A stretch of 64,000 nucleotides of DNA, taken from contig NZ_CP095740.1 of assembly GCF_023078455.1 (NCBI RefSeq), forward strand, positions 3,212,001-3,276,000, written 5' to 3'. Positions 39,670 to 49,651 of the stretch are shown here, piece by piece. This stretch comes from Luteibacter aegosomatis. GTDB taxonomy: Bacteria; Pseudomonadota; Gammaproteobacteria; Xanthomonadales; Rhodanobacteraceae. The position numbers and the translations under genes are program-made. Numbering within the stretch: position 1 is the stretch's first letter; each line of letters opens with the position of its first letter. The notes under the pieces are model-generated. The model searched no databases. It worked only from the letters and a program-made list of their open reading frames with translations, and was not told where the DNA came from.

Positions 39670-40662
39670 CTACTTCTGCGGCGGCAGGTACTGCAACGGA
39701 TCCACCGGATTGCCGTCGCGGCGGATCTGGAACTGAAGCTCGTCGCGCGTGGCGCCCGACGAGCCCATCTCGGCCACCACCTGCCCCGCTTTCACCTTCT
39801 CGCCTTCCTTGACCAGGCGCTTGCGGTTATGGCCGTAGGCGGAAAGGAAGCTATCGCTGTGCTTGATGATCACCAGCTCACCATAGCCGACCAGGCCGTT
39901 GCCGCTGTAGACGACCACGCCGTCGGCCGCCGCGCGGATGGGGTCGCCGTTCTTGCCCGCCACTTCGATGCCGGGAATGGCATCGCCCGATGAAAACTTC
40001 TTGATGAGCGAGCCGTCGGCCGGCCAGCGCCAGGTGATGCCGCCCGCGCTGCGCGTCGCCCCGCTGGCGATGATCGGCGTGGCCGCGGAGGGATTTTCCA
40101 CCGGTGCCGGAGGCGCGCTGGCCGGAGCTGTCGGCTGAGGCGGCGGCACGACCGATTCGGCCGGCTTGCCCGCGACCACGACCGGCGTGTTCGTGGTGGT
40201 CGCCGGTGCCGGCGCGGCGGGCGGCTGGGTGTCCGCCGCGGTCACCGGCTCGAAGCCGGGTTGAGGAGCCGGGGGCGCCGACGGCTGGCTGGGGGCGGAC
40301 GGATGCGACGGCGGCGGCGTCGGCACGGCCGCGACGACGGGTGCGCGTTTTGCCGAATCCGGAGGAGAAAGGCGGAGTTCCTGCCCCGGCCAGATGGTGT
40401 AGGGAGAGGAAATGCCGTTCCAACTGGCGAGCGAGCGGAAATCGACCTTGTTGCGGAACGCGATGCTATAGAGCGTGTCGCCCTTCTCCACCCTGTAACT
40501 GCCGCCGGGCGGCGCCGGCGTGGCGGCGGCCGCGTGCGACGGCGCCTCGTAGCTGCCGGGCGAACGGGTGACGACGACGGAGCTGCGTTCGATACCGCAG
40601 CCGGAGAGGACGAGCCCGGTGCCGACGACGGCAGCCAGGGCCAGGGGACGAGTCAGGGACAT
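39670..40662 (-). CDS. nlpD: NlpD-like LysM/LytM lipoprotein (murein hydrolase activator)
   Basis: A 330-residue lipoprotein with lipobox VLSGC (Cys22), a LysM domain (about 54-98, [18 protein letters not shown]), a Pro/Ala-rich linker and a C-terminal LytM/M23 domain (about 208-328). The metallopeptidase ligands are missing: GIEVAG replaces the usual H/D pair and LQFQIRRDG replaces the HxH motif. It should therefore activate an amidase rather than cut peptidoglycan. ATG 40662 with CAAGGAATTTCGCG is preferred to an ATG 27 nt upstream that would overlap yqaA. Confidence 0.88.
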   Translation of the reverse strand: MSLTRPLALAAVVGTGLVLSGCGIERSSVVVTRSPGSYEAPSHAAAATPAPPGGSYRVEKGDTLYSIAFRNKVDFRSLASWNGISSPYTIWPGQELRLSPPDSAKRAPVVAAVPTPPPSHPSAPSQPSAPPAPQPGFEPVTAADTQPPAAPAPATTTNTPVVVAGKPAESVVPPPQPTAPASAPPAPVENPSAATPIIASGATRSAGGITWRWPADGSLIKKFSSGDAIPGIEVAGKNGDPIRAAADGVVVYSGNGLVGYGELVIIKHSDSFLSAYGHNRKRLVKEGEKVKAGQVVAEMGSSGATRDELQFQIRRDGNPVDPLQYLPPQK

Positions 40663-40685
40663 CGCGAAATTCCTTGCACGGTCAC

Positions 40686-41294
40686 TCATCGCAAGAGGAA
40701 CCACCATAGGGCCAGGAGCACGAGCGCTACGATAACAGCCCACCCGATCCACTCGATGTGTTTGCGCAACATCTGTTCGGCGCGCTCGCCGAACAGGCGC
40801 ACGAGGAGTGCCAGCAACCACACGCGCTTGCCGCGCCCGATGAGCATGCACAGAAGGAACGGCACCACCGGCACGCCGACGATGCCGGAGGCCCAGGTGA
40901 CGAACTTCATCGGCACCACCGGTTGCAGCGCCGCCATCGCCAGCACGATGTACAGGCCGAGCGAATGGGCTTGCATGTCCTGCCGGAGGTTTTCCACGCC
41001 TTTCATGATGGGGTCGAGCAGGTGCATCGACGCCAGCAACGGCTTCAACGCCTCGAAGGCGAAGTGGCCCAGCGCATAGCCCACCAGGGAGCCCAGCAGC
41101 GAGAACAGCAGGCTCCAGTTGGCGAGCCGGAAGGCCTTGCGCGGCTCCGCCAGCATCATCGGTGCGAGCATCACTTCCGGCATCACCGGGAAGATGAAGG
41201 CTTCGACGAAGGAAAGACCGGCGAGGTAGCGCACCGCGTGGCGGTGTCGCGCCCAGACGATGGCGCGTTCGTAGAGCGAGGCGAACATCCGCAT
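40686..41294 (-). CDS. yqaA: YqaA family (DedA-like) membrane protein
   Basis: A 202-residue protein with about five hydrophobic segments and the VTT/DedA-type pattern (FVEAFIFPVMPEVMLAPMML; LQPVVPMKFVTWASGIVG). The family is thought to act in membrane lipid handling. It lies between pcm and nlpD, the common xanthomonad order. Confidence 0.85.
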   Translation of the reverse strand: MRMFASLYERAIVWARHRHAVRYLAGLSFVEAFIFPVMPEVMLAPMMLAEPRKAFRLANWSLLFSLLGSLVGYALGHFAFEALKPLLASMHLLDPIMKGVENLRQDMQAHSLGLYIVLAMAALQPVVPMKFVTWASGIVGVPVVPFLLCMLIGRGKRVWLLALLVRLFGERAEQMLRKHIEWIGWAVIVALVLLALWWFLLR

Positions 41295-41323
41295 TCAGCG
41301 GGTTTCCTTGTGGTGGAGCCGCA

Positions 41324-42007
41324 TCAACCGATGCCGCCCAGAAGCGGAACGAAGCTCACCGGGCCGAGTTCCTCGCGCTCCACCTCCCCCCCGGCCGTCT
41401 TGCGCAGACGTACCAGCACCTGCTGGCTGGGCGTACCCACGGGCGCCACGAGCACCCCGCCGGGCTTGAGCTGGTCGAGGAGCTGGACCGGAACGCGGTC
41501 GCCCGCGGCGGTGAGGATGATGGCGTCGAACGGCGCGTCGGACTCCCAGCCCAGCTTGCCGTCGTCATGGCGCGAGCGGAGGTTTTCGATGCCCAGTTGG
41601 CGGAAACGGCGACGCGCCTGGCGAAGCAGTTCCTCGATGCGCTCCACCGTATAGACGGTGGGCACGATGCCCGCGAGCACGGCCGCCTGGTAACCGGAAC
41701 CCGTGCCGATTTCGAGCACGCGCTCGGGAACGCCGTGCTCGATGAGGGCTTCGGTCATTCGCGCCACGATCCACGGCTGCGAGATGGTCTGCCCGTGGCC
41801 GATGGGCAGGGCGGTGTTTTCGTAGGCGCGGGAGTGCAGCGCCTGATCGATGAAATGGTGCCGGGGCAAGGCGCGAATGACCTCGAGCACGCGCTCGTCG
41901 CGGATGCCCTCCTCGGCCAGCTTCGCCACCAGCCGGTCACGGGCGCGCTGGGAGGTCATGCCTTCGCCGCGCAGGGCCGAGGGTGGCAGGGCGTGCAGGT
42001 TCACCAC
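41324..42007 (-). CDS. pcm: Protein-L-isoaspartate O-methyltransferase
   Basis: The 227-residue repair enzyme methylates isoaspartyl residues. [14 protein letters not shown] and [16 protein letters not shown] are the family motifs. I chose GTG 42007 because AAGGAGG lies nine bases upstream and the resulting length is typical; ATG 41959 is an alternative with a poorer site. It begins 1 nt after the surE stop. Confidence 0.92.
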   Translation of the reverse strand: MVNLHALPPSALRGEGMTSQRARDRLVAKLAEEGIRDERVLEVIRALPRHHFIDQALHSRAYENTALPIGHGQTISQPWIVARMTEALIEHGVPERVLEIGTGSGYQAAVLAGIVPTVYTVERIEELLRQARRRFRQLGIENLRSRHDDGKLGWESDAPFDAIILTAAGDRVPVQLLDQLKPGGVLVAPVGTPSQQVLVRLRKTAGGEVEREELGPVSFVPLLGGIG

Positions 42008-42008
42008 G

Positions 42009-42788
42009 TCAGGCCGCCTCCTTGCCGATGGACGAGGACAGCGCGGTCGCCCACTGGCTGACCTTGTCGAGCGCCTGGAAGCGCGTGAGGTCCGTATGGA
42101 TGGGGCTGACCGACACGTAGCCACGGCGCACGGCGTCGAAATCGGTACCCGGACCGGCGTCTTCCACGTCGCCCGGCGGGCCGATCCACCAGATTTCGCG
42201 CCCGCGTGGATCTTCGCCACGAATGGCGGGAGCCGAGCGGTGGCGCTTGCCGAGGCGGGTGACTTCGAAGCCGCTGATATCGCTCCACGGCACGTCGGGC
42301 ACGTTGACGTTGAGGATGGTGTCGGCAGGCAGCGGATCGGCGATGAGACGGCGCATCAGCATCAGCACGGCGGAGGCCGCGGTATCGTAGTGATGGCCCG
42401 AGCCCTCCCGGGTGACCAGCGAGACGGCGATGGCCGGCAAGCCGAGGAAGCGGCCTTCCATGGCGGCGGAGACCGTGCCGGAATAGATCACGTCGTCGCC
42501 GAGGTTGGCCGTGTTGTTGATGCCGGACACGACGATGTCGATCTCGCCGTCGAGCATGCCGGAAAGGGCTAGGTGCACGCAGTCGGTGGGCGTGCCACCG
42601 ACACGGTAGAAGCCGTTGTCGAGGCGATGCGCGCGGATCGGCGCGTCGAGCGTGAGCGAATTGCTCGCACCGGAACGATCGCGGTCGGGTGCGACCACGG
42701 TGACCGTACCGAACTCGGCCAGACGCCCGGCCAGCACCCGGATGCCCGGGGCGTCCACACCGTCGTCGTTGCTTACCAGAACCTGCAT
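42009..42788 (-). CDS. surE: 5'/3'-nucleotidase SurE
   Basis: A 259-residue metal-dependent phosphatase: [10 protein letters not shown] (metal ligands Asp8, Asp9), [19 protein letters not shown]. First gene of surE-pcm-yqaA-nlpD. Confidence 0.95.
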   Translation of the reverse strand: MQVLVSNDDGVDAPGIRVLAGRLAEFGTVTVVAPDRDRSGASNSLTLDAPIRAHRLDNGFYRVGGTPTDCVHLALSGMLDGEIDIVVSGINNTANLGDDVIYSGTVSAAMEGRFLGLPAIAVSLVTREGSGHHYDTAASAVLMLMRRLIADPLPADTILNVNVPDVPWSDISGFEVTRLGKRHRSAPAIRGEDPRGREIWWIGPPGDVEDAGPGTDFDAVRRGYVSVSPIHTDLTRFQALDKVSQWATALSSSIGKEAA

Positions 42789-42914
42789 GCTGATCCAGAT
42801 CGAAACACGGGGAAAGCGACCCCACCTGGAAAGGGGGATGCCGACTGCCCAAGTCTACCGGACCGGGGCGCCGGATTCACCGAGGCGATGCCCGGATGAT
42901 CTAGGATGCGGGTC

Positions 42915-43457
42915 ATGAAAAAGCGCGCGACATCGGTGCATGACGACGACAGTCGCCTCTTCCGCGAGGCGATCGGCGACGTTCGCCCGATGCAACCGGT
43001 GGAGGACGTGCCCGAACGGCCCCGCCCCGCGCCGCATCCGTTCATGCGCGACGCCGACGAAGCCGCCGTACCGGCCGAATCGTTGCTGTTCGACTACGAC
43101 CCGGCCGACCTGGAGGTCGGCGAGGAACTGTCCTACCTGCGCGACGGTTATCCGCCCAAGCTGCTGCGCCACCTCAAGCGCGGCCAGTTCAGCATCCAGG
43201 CGGAGGTCGACCTCCACCAGATGAACGCGGCCGCGGCGCAACTGACCATCGCCGAATTCCTGGCCGAATGCCATCGCGACGGGCTGCGCTGCGTGCGCAT
43301 CATCCACGGCAAAGGTCTTCGCTCCAAAGCCGGTGGCCCCGTGCTCAAGGGGCTCACCGACCGGCTGCTGCGGCGCCGGAACGACGTAGTGGCATTCGCC
43401 TCGGCGCGACCGATGCAAGGCGGCACCGGCGCGGTGATTGTATTGCTGAAAGCATAG
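42915..43457 (+). CDS. Smr-domain protein
   Basis: The 180-residue protein has a charged N-terminus and a C-terminal Smr domain (about 95-180) with VDLHQMNAAAAQLTIAEFL and RIIHGKGLRS, the DLH and HGKG signatures. Single-domain Smr proteins (SmrA/SmrB type) are nucleic-acid nucleases, some acting on stalled ribosomes. ATG 42915 has AGGA eight bases upstream; ATG 42906 is a poorer option. Divergent from surE. Confidence 0.88.
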   Translation: MKKRATSVHDDDSRLFREAIGDVRPMQPVEDVPERPRPAPHPFMRDADEAAVPAESLLFDYDPADLEVGEELSYLRDGYPPKLLRHLKRGQFSIQAEVDLHQMNAAAAQLTIAEFLAECHRDGLRCVRIIHGKGLRSKAGGPVLKGLTDRLLRRRNDVVAFASARPMQGGTGAVIVLLKA

Positions 43458-43470
43458 CGAGCCCCGTCAT

Positions 43471-43543
43471 TCCTGCGAACGCAGGACTCCAGCGCCCCAG
43501 TCTTCCTAGGCGCCCAACCGCGGGCCCCTGCTGTTGCAGGGGC
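43471..43543. repeat. Two small hairpin elements between Smr and TonB receptor genes
   Basis: TCCTGCGAACGCAGGA (43471-43486) is part of a CATTCCTGCGAACGCAGGACTCCA sequence of a type repeated in many proteobacterial genomes. GCCCCTGC-TGTT-GCAGGGGC (43524-43543) is a second hairpin just beyond the receptor stop and may stop transcription, though it lacks a T-tract. Confidence 0.45.
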
Positions 43544-43552
43544 GACATGCGG

Positions 43553-45928
43553 TCAATCCCACCGATACGTCGCACTGGCGTAGTAGTAGCGCCCGTTCCA
43601 GCTCAGCGGCGAAAACAGGCTGTAAAGGAAATTCCCGTTGGTGGAGTTCGCATATTTCGTCCGCTCGGGCTTTGCGTCGAACGCGTTGTCCGCCCCCGCC
43701 GTGAAGGTCCAACGGTCGATGTTGTAGTCGGCCGAGAGGTCCAGGGTCCACCGATGGGCGAAATCCTGGTCGAGCGCGGGACCGCTGTTGCTGTAGACGG
43801 TGAACGAGCCATACCGCTGCACGTTGGCATGCCCCGCCCACGAGCCGTGCAGGTAATCGAAGCCCACGTCGAGCTTGGTGCGCGGGTTGGTGTCGGCCAG
43901 GATGCCCAGGCGCTCGCGACGCTCCACGCGCTGCACCGCCACGCCGAGGTCGTCGAGGATCGGCGGATTGGCCTTCACCTTGGTGACTTCGTTCTCGTTA
44001 TACGACCAGCTCACCGTGGTGTTGAGGCGATCGCCGTTGGAGAAATCGAAACCGTACTGGCTGACGAGGTCGACGCCGCGGGTGCGCGTATCCACCGCGT
44101 TGGTGAAGTAACGGATGGACTGGTAGGTGGCATCCACGCCGTTGGCGGCGAGGTAGCCGTTCACCGCCGGCGTGTTCACCGGAATATTCGACGAAAGGTT
44201 GATGCGGTTGGTGATCTTGATCCAGTACGCGTCGACGCTGAGGTTCCAGCCGTCCAGCGGCGCCAGCACGAGGCCCAGCGTGGCGCTGCGCGATTTTTCC
44301 GGCTTGAGCTTTTCGGCACCGAGCAGGCTCGCCGCGCGCGAGTCCACCGGGAAGGTGCCCGACTGCACGATGACCTGGCCCTGGCCGAGGTCCTGCAACT
44401 GCGAGGAGATGTCGGCGTAATGCTGCTGCACCAGCGTGGGCGCGCGAAAACCCGTGCCGACGCTGCCGCGCAGGGCCACGCGCGGCGTGAAGTCGAAGCG
44501 ACCTGACAACGAGCCTGACGTGGTGCCGCCGAAGTCGCTGTAATTCTCGTGGCGGCCGGCCAGCGACACCGCGAACCGGTCGGTGAGGTTGGTTTCCAGG
44601 TCGATGTATTCGGAGGTGTCGTGGCGCTGCCAGTTGCCCTGCAGGTCGGCCGTGATACCGCCGTTCGGGCCGTATTGCGAAACGGCGTCGCCGGGCTGCA
44701 CCTTGTAGGCCTGGCGCAGGTACTCCACGCCGAACGAAACGCTTACCGGGTTCGGCAGCCACGAGGGCGAGAACTCCTTGCCGATATCGAGGTTGGCCAC
44801 CTGCTGCTGGGTCTTGTAGTCGGGCCCCTGGATGAAGAACGGCGTGGAACCGAACGCACGGTAGTAGTCGGCATTGATGTCGTGGGCACGCTGGTCGTAC
44901 TCGTTGGAACCGTGGCTCGCCGACAGGTCGTAATGCCAGCCGTCACCCACCTGGCCGCGCACGCCCGCGGTGAGCGTGGTGTCGTCGACGATAGGCACGC
45001 TCACCGGCAGGTAGCCGTCGGGATAGATGGCCCGCGCGTTGTTCGAGGCACCGGCTTCGCGATAGAGGCTGGCCGTTTCCGCGCGGTCGCGGCGATACAA
45101 GGCCTCGACGTAGACCTCCGCCGCCTTGCTGAACTCGTACTGCCCCACCAGCGACACCTTGTTCGAGCGCACCGCCGGATCGCCGAGCCGGTACACGCGC
45201 TTGCCGAAGGTCGGTCCCGGCGTCTGGTCCAGGCCGGCACGGTTGGTGTAGTCGTTGTTCTGCGAATCGATGGCGACGTGGACCGAGCCCTTGTCGCCGA
45301 GCTTGAAACCGGTGTCCGCCGTAAGCTGGCGTTGCAGGCCGTCGCCGGCGTCGTAGCCACCGAACTTGGCCGTGACTTCACCGCCCTGCCCCGACTTCTT
45401 GAGGATCACGTTGATGACGCCGCCGATGGCATCGGAACCGTAACGCGCCGACTGCCCGTCGCGCAGCACCTCGATGCGGTCGATGGCCGACAACGGGATC
45501 GCGTTGAGGTCCACCGGATTGGAACCGCGTCCGATGGCGCCGCCGAGGTTGAGAAAGGCTCCCGCGTGCTGGCGCTTGCCGTCGACGAGTACCAATACCT
45601 GGTCGGGACTGAGCCCACGCAGCGTCACCGGGCGCACCACTTCGGCGCCGCTGATCGTGGTGGGCTGCGGGAAGTTCAGCGACGGCACCAGCCGGGCGAG
45701 CGCGGCCGACAACTGCGTGGCACCCGTCTGTTGGAGCTGCTGGGGCGTGATGACGTCGATGGGTTGGAGCGAGCTGGACACCGTGCGTTCGGTGTTGCGG
45801 GTGCCCGTGACGATCACCGTGTCGAGCTGGCTGGCCTTGGCCGGGGCCGCCTCCTGGGCGAAGGCGGACGCCACGCCACTGGCGAGGGCGATGGCGAGAA
45901 ACATGGGCGTGCGGCGGTACGAAAACAT
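43553..45928 (-). CDS. TonB-dependent outer-membrane receptor
   Basis: A 791-residue receptor: signal peptide (cleavage near SAFAQE) and a TonB-box-like segment (DTVIVTG). A plug domain follows (VRPVTLRGLSPDQVLVLVDGKR; DAIGGVINVILKKSG), then a beta-barrel ending in YYYASATYRWD, the aromatic C-terminus of such barrels. ATG 45928 gives a proper signal peptide. The substrate cannot be deduced; no transport or regulatory partner is adjacent. A CRP-like palindrome lies 133 nt upstream. Confidence 0.92.
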   Translation of the reverse strand: MFSYRRTPMFLAIALASGVASAFAQEAAPAKASQLDTVIVTGTRNTERTVSSSLQPIDVITPQQLQQTGATQLSAALARLVPSLNFPQPTTISGAEVVRPVTLRGLSPDQVLVLVDGKRQHAGAFLNLGGAIGRGSNPVDLNAIPLSAIDRIEVLRDGQSARYGSDAIGGVINVILKKSGQGGEVTAKFGGYDAGDGLQRQLTADTGFKLGDKGSVHVAIDSQNNDYTNRAGLDQTPGPTFGKRVYRLGDPAVRSNKVSLVGQYEFSKAAEVYVEALYRRDRAETASLYREAGASNNARAIYPDGYLPVSVPIVDDTTLTAGVRGQVGDGWHYDLSASHGSNEYDQRAHDINADYYRAFGSTPFFIQGPDYKTQQQVANLDIGKEFSPSWLPNPVSVSFGVEYLRQAYKVQPGDAVSQYGPNGGITADLQGNWQRHDTSEYIDLETNLTDRFAVSLAGRHENYSDFGGTTSGSLSGRFDFTPRVALRGSVGTGFRAPTLVQQHYADISSQLQDLGQGQVIVQSGTFPVDSRAASLLGAEKLKPEKSRSATLGLVLAPLDGWNLSVDAYWIKITNRINLSSNIPVNTPAVNGYLAANGVDATYQSIRYFTNAVDTRTRGVDLVSQYGFDFSNGDRLNTTVSWSYNENEVTKVKANPPILDDLGVAVQRVERRERLGILADTNPRTKLDVGFDYLHGSWAGHANVQRYGSFTVYSNSGPALDQDFAHRWTLDLSADYNIDRWTFTAGADNAFDAKPERTKYANSTNGNFLYSLFSPLSWNGRYYYASATYRWD

Positions 45929-46393
45929 GAGGCGTGGATCCCCTGGACAAGGAGCAAGGCGCCGGCGCGCGACCGCGCCGGAACGGGAGCGGACGGCCTC
46001 CGGCGGCGACGCGACATGCATCGTCGACCGTAGCGGCCGGAAAGGAATGGAATCGTGACCCGTGACTCAGATCACGGAAGGCGCGAGCGTTTCAGCGCGT
46101 GGCGGCTTGGATGCCGCGAATCAGCCCAGTCGACAGCGACAACACGCCGGCACCACCGAACATCGCGGCGAGGCCACGAACGTCGTCGGAAGGGTCGGCG
46201 TGTGAAGGTGGATGTCGGTCACTGGGAGAGTGGATCGCCTGGTGATGAAAGCCGCCGTAGCGGAACGATTGGCAGTGGGCGCGCACCGGATCGCGGCGCG
46301 GGAGGGTATTTGTTGCACCGCAATGGGCATTTGTCAACAAGAGTGCATGGGCGGTATGCGATCATCGCGCCCATTCCCCGCAGGCGTGCCGCC
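45929..46393. other. Regulatory gap upstream of TonB receptor and DUF6630-like gene
   Basis: About 465 nt without a convincing gene. It contains the CRP-like palindrome (46061-46076) and, on the minus strand, a TTGACA near 46330. A leftward frame at 46092-46340 ends in a hydrophobic-looking segment (GLAAMFGGAGVLSLSTGLI), but its start half does not look coding; it might be a gene remnant. Confidence 0.4.
46061..46076. promoter_or_regulatory. CRP/Clp-type palindrome
   Basis: CGTGACTCAGATCACG is a perfect 5-6-5 dyad matching the GTGA-N6-TCAC core of CRP-family sites, 133 nt upstream of the TonB receptor start. In xanthomonads the CRP homologue Clp binds such sites. Confidence 0.5.
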
Positions 46394-46921
46394 ATGAACG
46401 AATACGACGATTACGACGACGACCGCGATGACGACGAAGACGGCGACGGCAGCGTCGAATCGCAGGTCTGGCAACTCCTGTTGCTGATCAACCCCGGCGA
46501 CGAAGACGGCGCCCTGCAACAGTTCACCGAATACCGCGACCTCGTCGAGGAAGAAGGCGACGACGATCCGATGCGCATCGTCGCCCAGGTCACCGACTGG
46601 CGCTCCGGCTTCGAGGTGGATGCCGACGATACCCGCGGCCTGGTCGATGCCATCAACGAACTCGTGGCGCGATGGAACCTCCAGATCGACTGGGACGGCG
46701 ATCCCGATGACGACGAATTCCACGAAGACGTCGACGGACCCGAACTCTTCAATCGCGCCTTCGACCAGCTCAACGCCCACGGCTATACGCTCTGGTCCCG
46801 CGAAGCCGACGCGGACGATGTCTACGCCGGCTGGATCACGCGATCGACCGACGACGAACCGATGCGCATCGTCGCGACCACCCTGGGCATCAACCTGCGG
46901 CTGGGCAGCCAGGTCTCCTGA
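46394..46921 (+). CDS. DUF6630-like acidic protein
   Basis: The 175-residue protein has a very acidic N-terminus (Asp/Tyr-rich, residues 1-20) and a conserved-looking core: LLLLINPGDEDGALQQFTEY, VTDWRSGFEVDADDT, DQLNAHGYTLW and YAGWITR. These match what I recall of DUF6630 proteins of unknown function. ATG 46394 is the sensible start. No partner genes are evident. Confidence 0.75.
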   Translation: MNEYDDYDDDRDDDEDGDGSVESQVWQLLLLINPGDEDGALQQFTEYRDLVEEEGDDDPMRIVAQVTDWRSGFEVDADDTRGLVDAINELVARWNLQIDWDGDPDDDEFHEDVDGPELFNRAFDQLNAHGYTLWSREADADDVYAGWITRSTDDEPMRIVATTLGINLRLGSQVS

Positions 46922-46992
46922 TCGCGAAGCCTTGCCGCCCGGGCCGCCCCGACGCATAGTCGGGGCAACCGTCGTCCGGGAGGGGCCACACG

Positions 46993-47754
46993 TTGAGCGG
47001 CATACGCGACCTGCACGTTTCGCATTACGCACCGGGCGGCCAAATGGCGCCCCACCAACACGACGAGGCATGGTTCTGCCTCGTCGTGGACGGCGGTTAC
47101 GAAGAACGCATCCTCGGCATGCGCAACGAACACGCCCCGGGCGACCTGCTCTATTGCCCCGCCCATGCCGAACACGCGCAACGCTTCGGGCACGCCGGCG
47201 CGCGCAAGGTGATCTTTTCCGTCGACGGGCATCTCGGCGAGCGGCTTGCCGATCACGAGGCCCGCCTTGACGGCCGCCCCCTGCTGCGCCGCTCGCGTGA
47301 ACTGCTCGCGCTGGGTCGGCGCGTGGTCGCCGAGATGTCGCTCGACGACGCCTTTACGCCCCTGTCCGCCGAATCGATCGTGCTGGACATGCTGGGCCTC
47401 GCCGCACGAGGCCTCCACGACGAGCACCATCGCGAACCCGGCTGGCTGAGGCGCGTCCGCGACTACCTGCACGAGGATCCGGGCCGCGACGTCAGCTTGG
47501 AAACGCTCGCGGCGGTGGCCGGCCGCCACCCGGTTCACCTGGCGCGCAGCTTCCGCCGTCATCACCACTGCACGGTGGGCGATTACGTGCGGCGGCTACG
47601 CGTGGACCGCGCCGCCCGTCTGCTGCGAACCACGCGCCGGCCGCTCATCGACATCGCCCTGGACTGTGGATTCGCCGGTGCGGCGCAATTCTCACGCTCG
47701 TTCCGCGCGGTGCATGCGACCACGCCGAGCGCTTGGCGCGCCATCGTGCGCTAA
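46993..47754 (+). CDS. AraC-family transcriptional regulator
   Basis: A 253-residue regulator with an N-terminal cupin-like sensor (HYAPGGQMAPHQHDEAWFCL; APGDLLYCPAHAEH) and C-terminal double HTH (VSLETLAAVAGRHPVHLARSF; IDIALDCGFAGAAQFSRSFR). The start is TTG 46993 with GGGAGGGG eight bases upstream; no in-frame ATG is near. It precedes a peptidase gene on the same strand and may regulate it. Confidence 0.85.
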   Translation: MSGIRDLHVSHYAPGGQMAPHQHDEAWFCLVVDGGYEERILGMRNEHAPGDLLYCPAHAEHAQRFGHAGARKVIFSVDGHLGERLADHEARLDGRPLLRRSRELLALGRRVVAEMSLDDAFTPLSAESIVLDMLGLAARGLHDEHHREPGWLRRVRDYLHEDPGRDVSLETLAAVAGRHPVHLARSFRRHHHCTVGDYVRRLRVDRAARLLRTTRRPLIDIALDCGFAGAAQFSRSFRAVHATTPSAWRAIVR

Positions 47755-47799
47755 TCCGGGTAAAGCGGGTGGCGCGACGCCTTGATAGCGTCGTCCACC

Positions 47800-49635
47800 A
47801 TGAAAAAGACACCGCTGTTCGCCGCCCTCGTTCTGCTCGTCGCCGCCTCCTCGCGGGCGGCCGATTACCGTATCGACCCGACGCCCTACTTCGCGACGCC
47901 CGTCGCGGAAGCCGCCGACCTCAAGGCGCTGGAGACGGACGTCGAGGCCCTGGCATCCCCTTCGCCGCTCACGCCCGGCAGCCTGCTCGATTACCTGCGG
48001 CATGCGGAGACGCTGCTTTCCCGCGTGCAGCGACACGCCGCCTACCTGCATCTGCGCACGGCGCTGGACATCGATGACCACGAGGCCGCCGACGCGCGCT
48101 CGGCCGCCGGGAGCCTGCAGGGCGACCTGATGCTGAAGGTCCGGCAGACCGTTCGGCAACTCGACGACGACGCGTTTCGCCGGGCGGAGGCGGCCGAACC
48201 CGGGCTGGCCCACTACGCCTACGTGCGCGAACGTGCCACCCGGGGCGTGCCGCACGAACTTCCCTCGGCCGAACAGACCGTGCTCGACGCGTTATCGGAT
48301 ACCTCGAGCGACGCCCTGTGGAACACGTACCAGAAGACGCGGCGTGCCACCCGATACGGCACCGTGCACATGGCTCACGGGGATCTGGACGTGGCGAAGG
48401 ACGCGTCCGCCCTGGCCTCGGATCCGGACCGCGACGTACGCCGCCAGGCCTGGCGGCAGAGACAGGACGCCGACGCGGCGCAGGCGGAGACGTACGCGGC
48501 CGTACTGGCGGGCGTCGTGCGCCTGAACGACCGCGCGGCAAAGCTGCAGCATTTCGGCGACGCGCCGGAGGCGGCGTATTTCTCCCGCCTGTTCGACAAG
48601 GCGGATGTGCATGCCACCGCCGCCGCGGTGGAAGCCCATGCCGACGTGCTCAAGGACTACCAGCGCCTACGCGCCGCGCGGGTCGGCAAGCAGCAGGGCA
48701 TCGACGCCGTGCGCAGTTGGGACATGGGCGCCACGGAGCCCGGCTTCACCGCGCCGACGTTCGACTACGATCGCCTGCGCGAGATGATTCCCGCGGCGCT
48801 CGCCCCCTTGGGCACGGACTACGTCGCCCATTTCAAGTCCTTGCTCGACCCGTCCACGCATCGCACCGATCTCGCGATGGCGCAGGGCAGTCGCGTCAAC
48901 GATGCGTTCTCCATCGCCGCACCGGGCGTCCCTTCCGGGCTGTTCCTCGGCAAGTGGGAGCACACCGCGCGCGGGGCCAGCGTCGTCGCCCACGAGGGCG
49001 GCCATGCCATCCATGGCCAGCTCATGAACGAGCACGGCGTATCGCCCTTCTACAATCATGGCCCAAGCTGGATGCACGAGGGCATCGCGATCCTCAACGA
49101 GATGCTCTTCTACGAATACCTCTACCGGCACGCGCCCGACGCGAAGACCAAGGCATGGTATCTCCAGGCGCAACTGGACGAGATGACGCTGGAGATATTC
49201 ACGTCCGCCGAGGAGGCCCAACTGGAGGAAGCGATCTACGCCGGCGTAATGACGGGGCGCATCCGCAAGGCCGCCGATCTGGATGCACTCACCCTGGACA
49301 CCACCTCGCGCTTCGAGATCTGGCCATCGATCGATCCGGAACTGTCGCATGCCTGGATCGGCAAACGCCTCATGTACGAGGATCCGCTGTATCTGGTCAA
49401 TTACCTCTACGCGGGCCTATGGGCGGCGCGGATGTTCGACATGGCGACGAAGGACCCGGTCGATTTCCGCAAGCGCTACGGAGCGTTGATGGCCGAGGGC
49501 TTCGACGCGCCTCCGAAAGCGTTGCTGCGGACGTTCTTCGGGCATGACGTGTCGTCGGGCGAACTGGTCGAGGCGGATATGGCGTTACTCCGGAAGAAAA
49601 CGAACGACCTGCGCCAGCTCTATTCGGGGATGTAG
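47800..49635 (+). CDS. Exported M3-family metallopeptidase (oligopeptidase F-like)
   Basis: A 611-residue zinc peptidase with a signal peptide (about 1-20, ending SSRAAD) and the gluzincin motif HEGGH at 398-402, with a downstream Glu in WMHEGIAILNEM. The helical fold and length fit oligoendopeptidase F-type M3 enzymes. The signal peptide indicates a periplasmic peptide-degrading role. ATG 47800 is preferred over an upstream in-frame start. Confidence 0.87.
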   Translation: MKKTPLFAALVLLVAASSRAADYRIDPTPYFATPVAEAADLKALETDVEALASPSPLTPGSLLDYLRHAETLLSRVQRHAAYLHLRTALDIDDHEAADARSAAGSLQGDLMLKVRQTVRQLDDDAFRRAEAAEPGLAHYAYVRERATRGVPHELPSAEQTVLDALSDTSSDALWNTYQKTRRATRYGTVHMAHGDLDVAKDASALASDPDRDVRRQAWRQRQDADAAQAETYAAVLAGVVRLNDRAAKLQHFGDAPEAAYFSRLFDKADVHATAAAVEAHADVLKDYQRLRAARVGKQQGIDAVRSWDMGATEPGFTAPTFDYDRLREMIPAALAPLGTDYVAHFKSLLDPSTHRTDLAMAQGSRVNDAFSIAAPGVPSGLFLGKWEHTARGASVVAHEGGHAIHGQLMNEHGVSPFYNHGPSWMHEGIAILNEMLFYEYLYRHAPDAKTKAWYLQAQLDEMTLEIFTSAEEAQLEEAIYAGVMTGRIRKAADLDALTLDTTSRFEIWPSIDPELSHAWIGKRLMYEDPLYLVNYLYAGLWAARMFDMATKDPVDFRKRYGALMAEGFDAPPKALLRTFFGHDVSSGELVEADMALLRKKTNDLRQLYSGM

Positions 49636-49651
49636 CCGCTCGCAGGCCTAC

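Noticed and set aside
46092..46340. 82-codon leftward frame upstream of the TonB receptor
   Set aside because: Only the last 30 codons look protein-like and no ribosome site supports it; left as a possible remnant.
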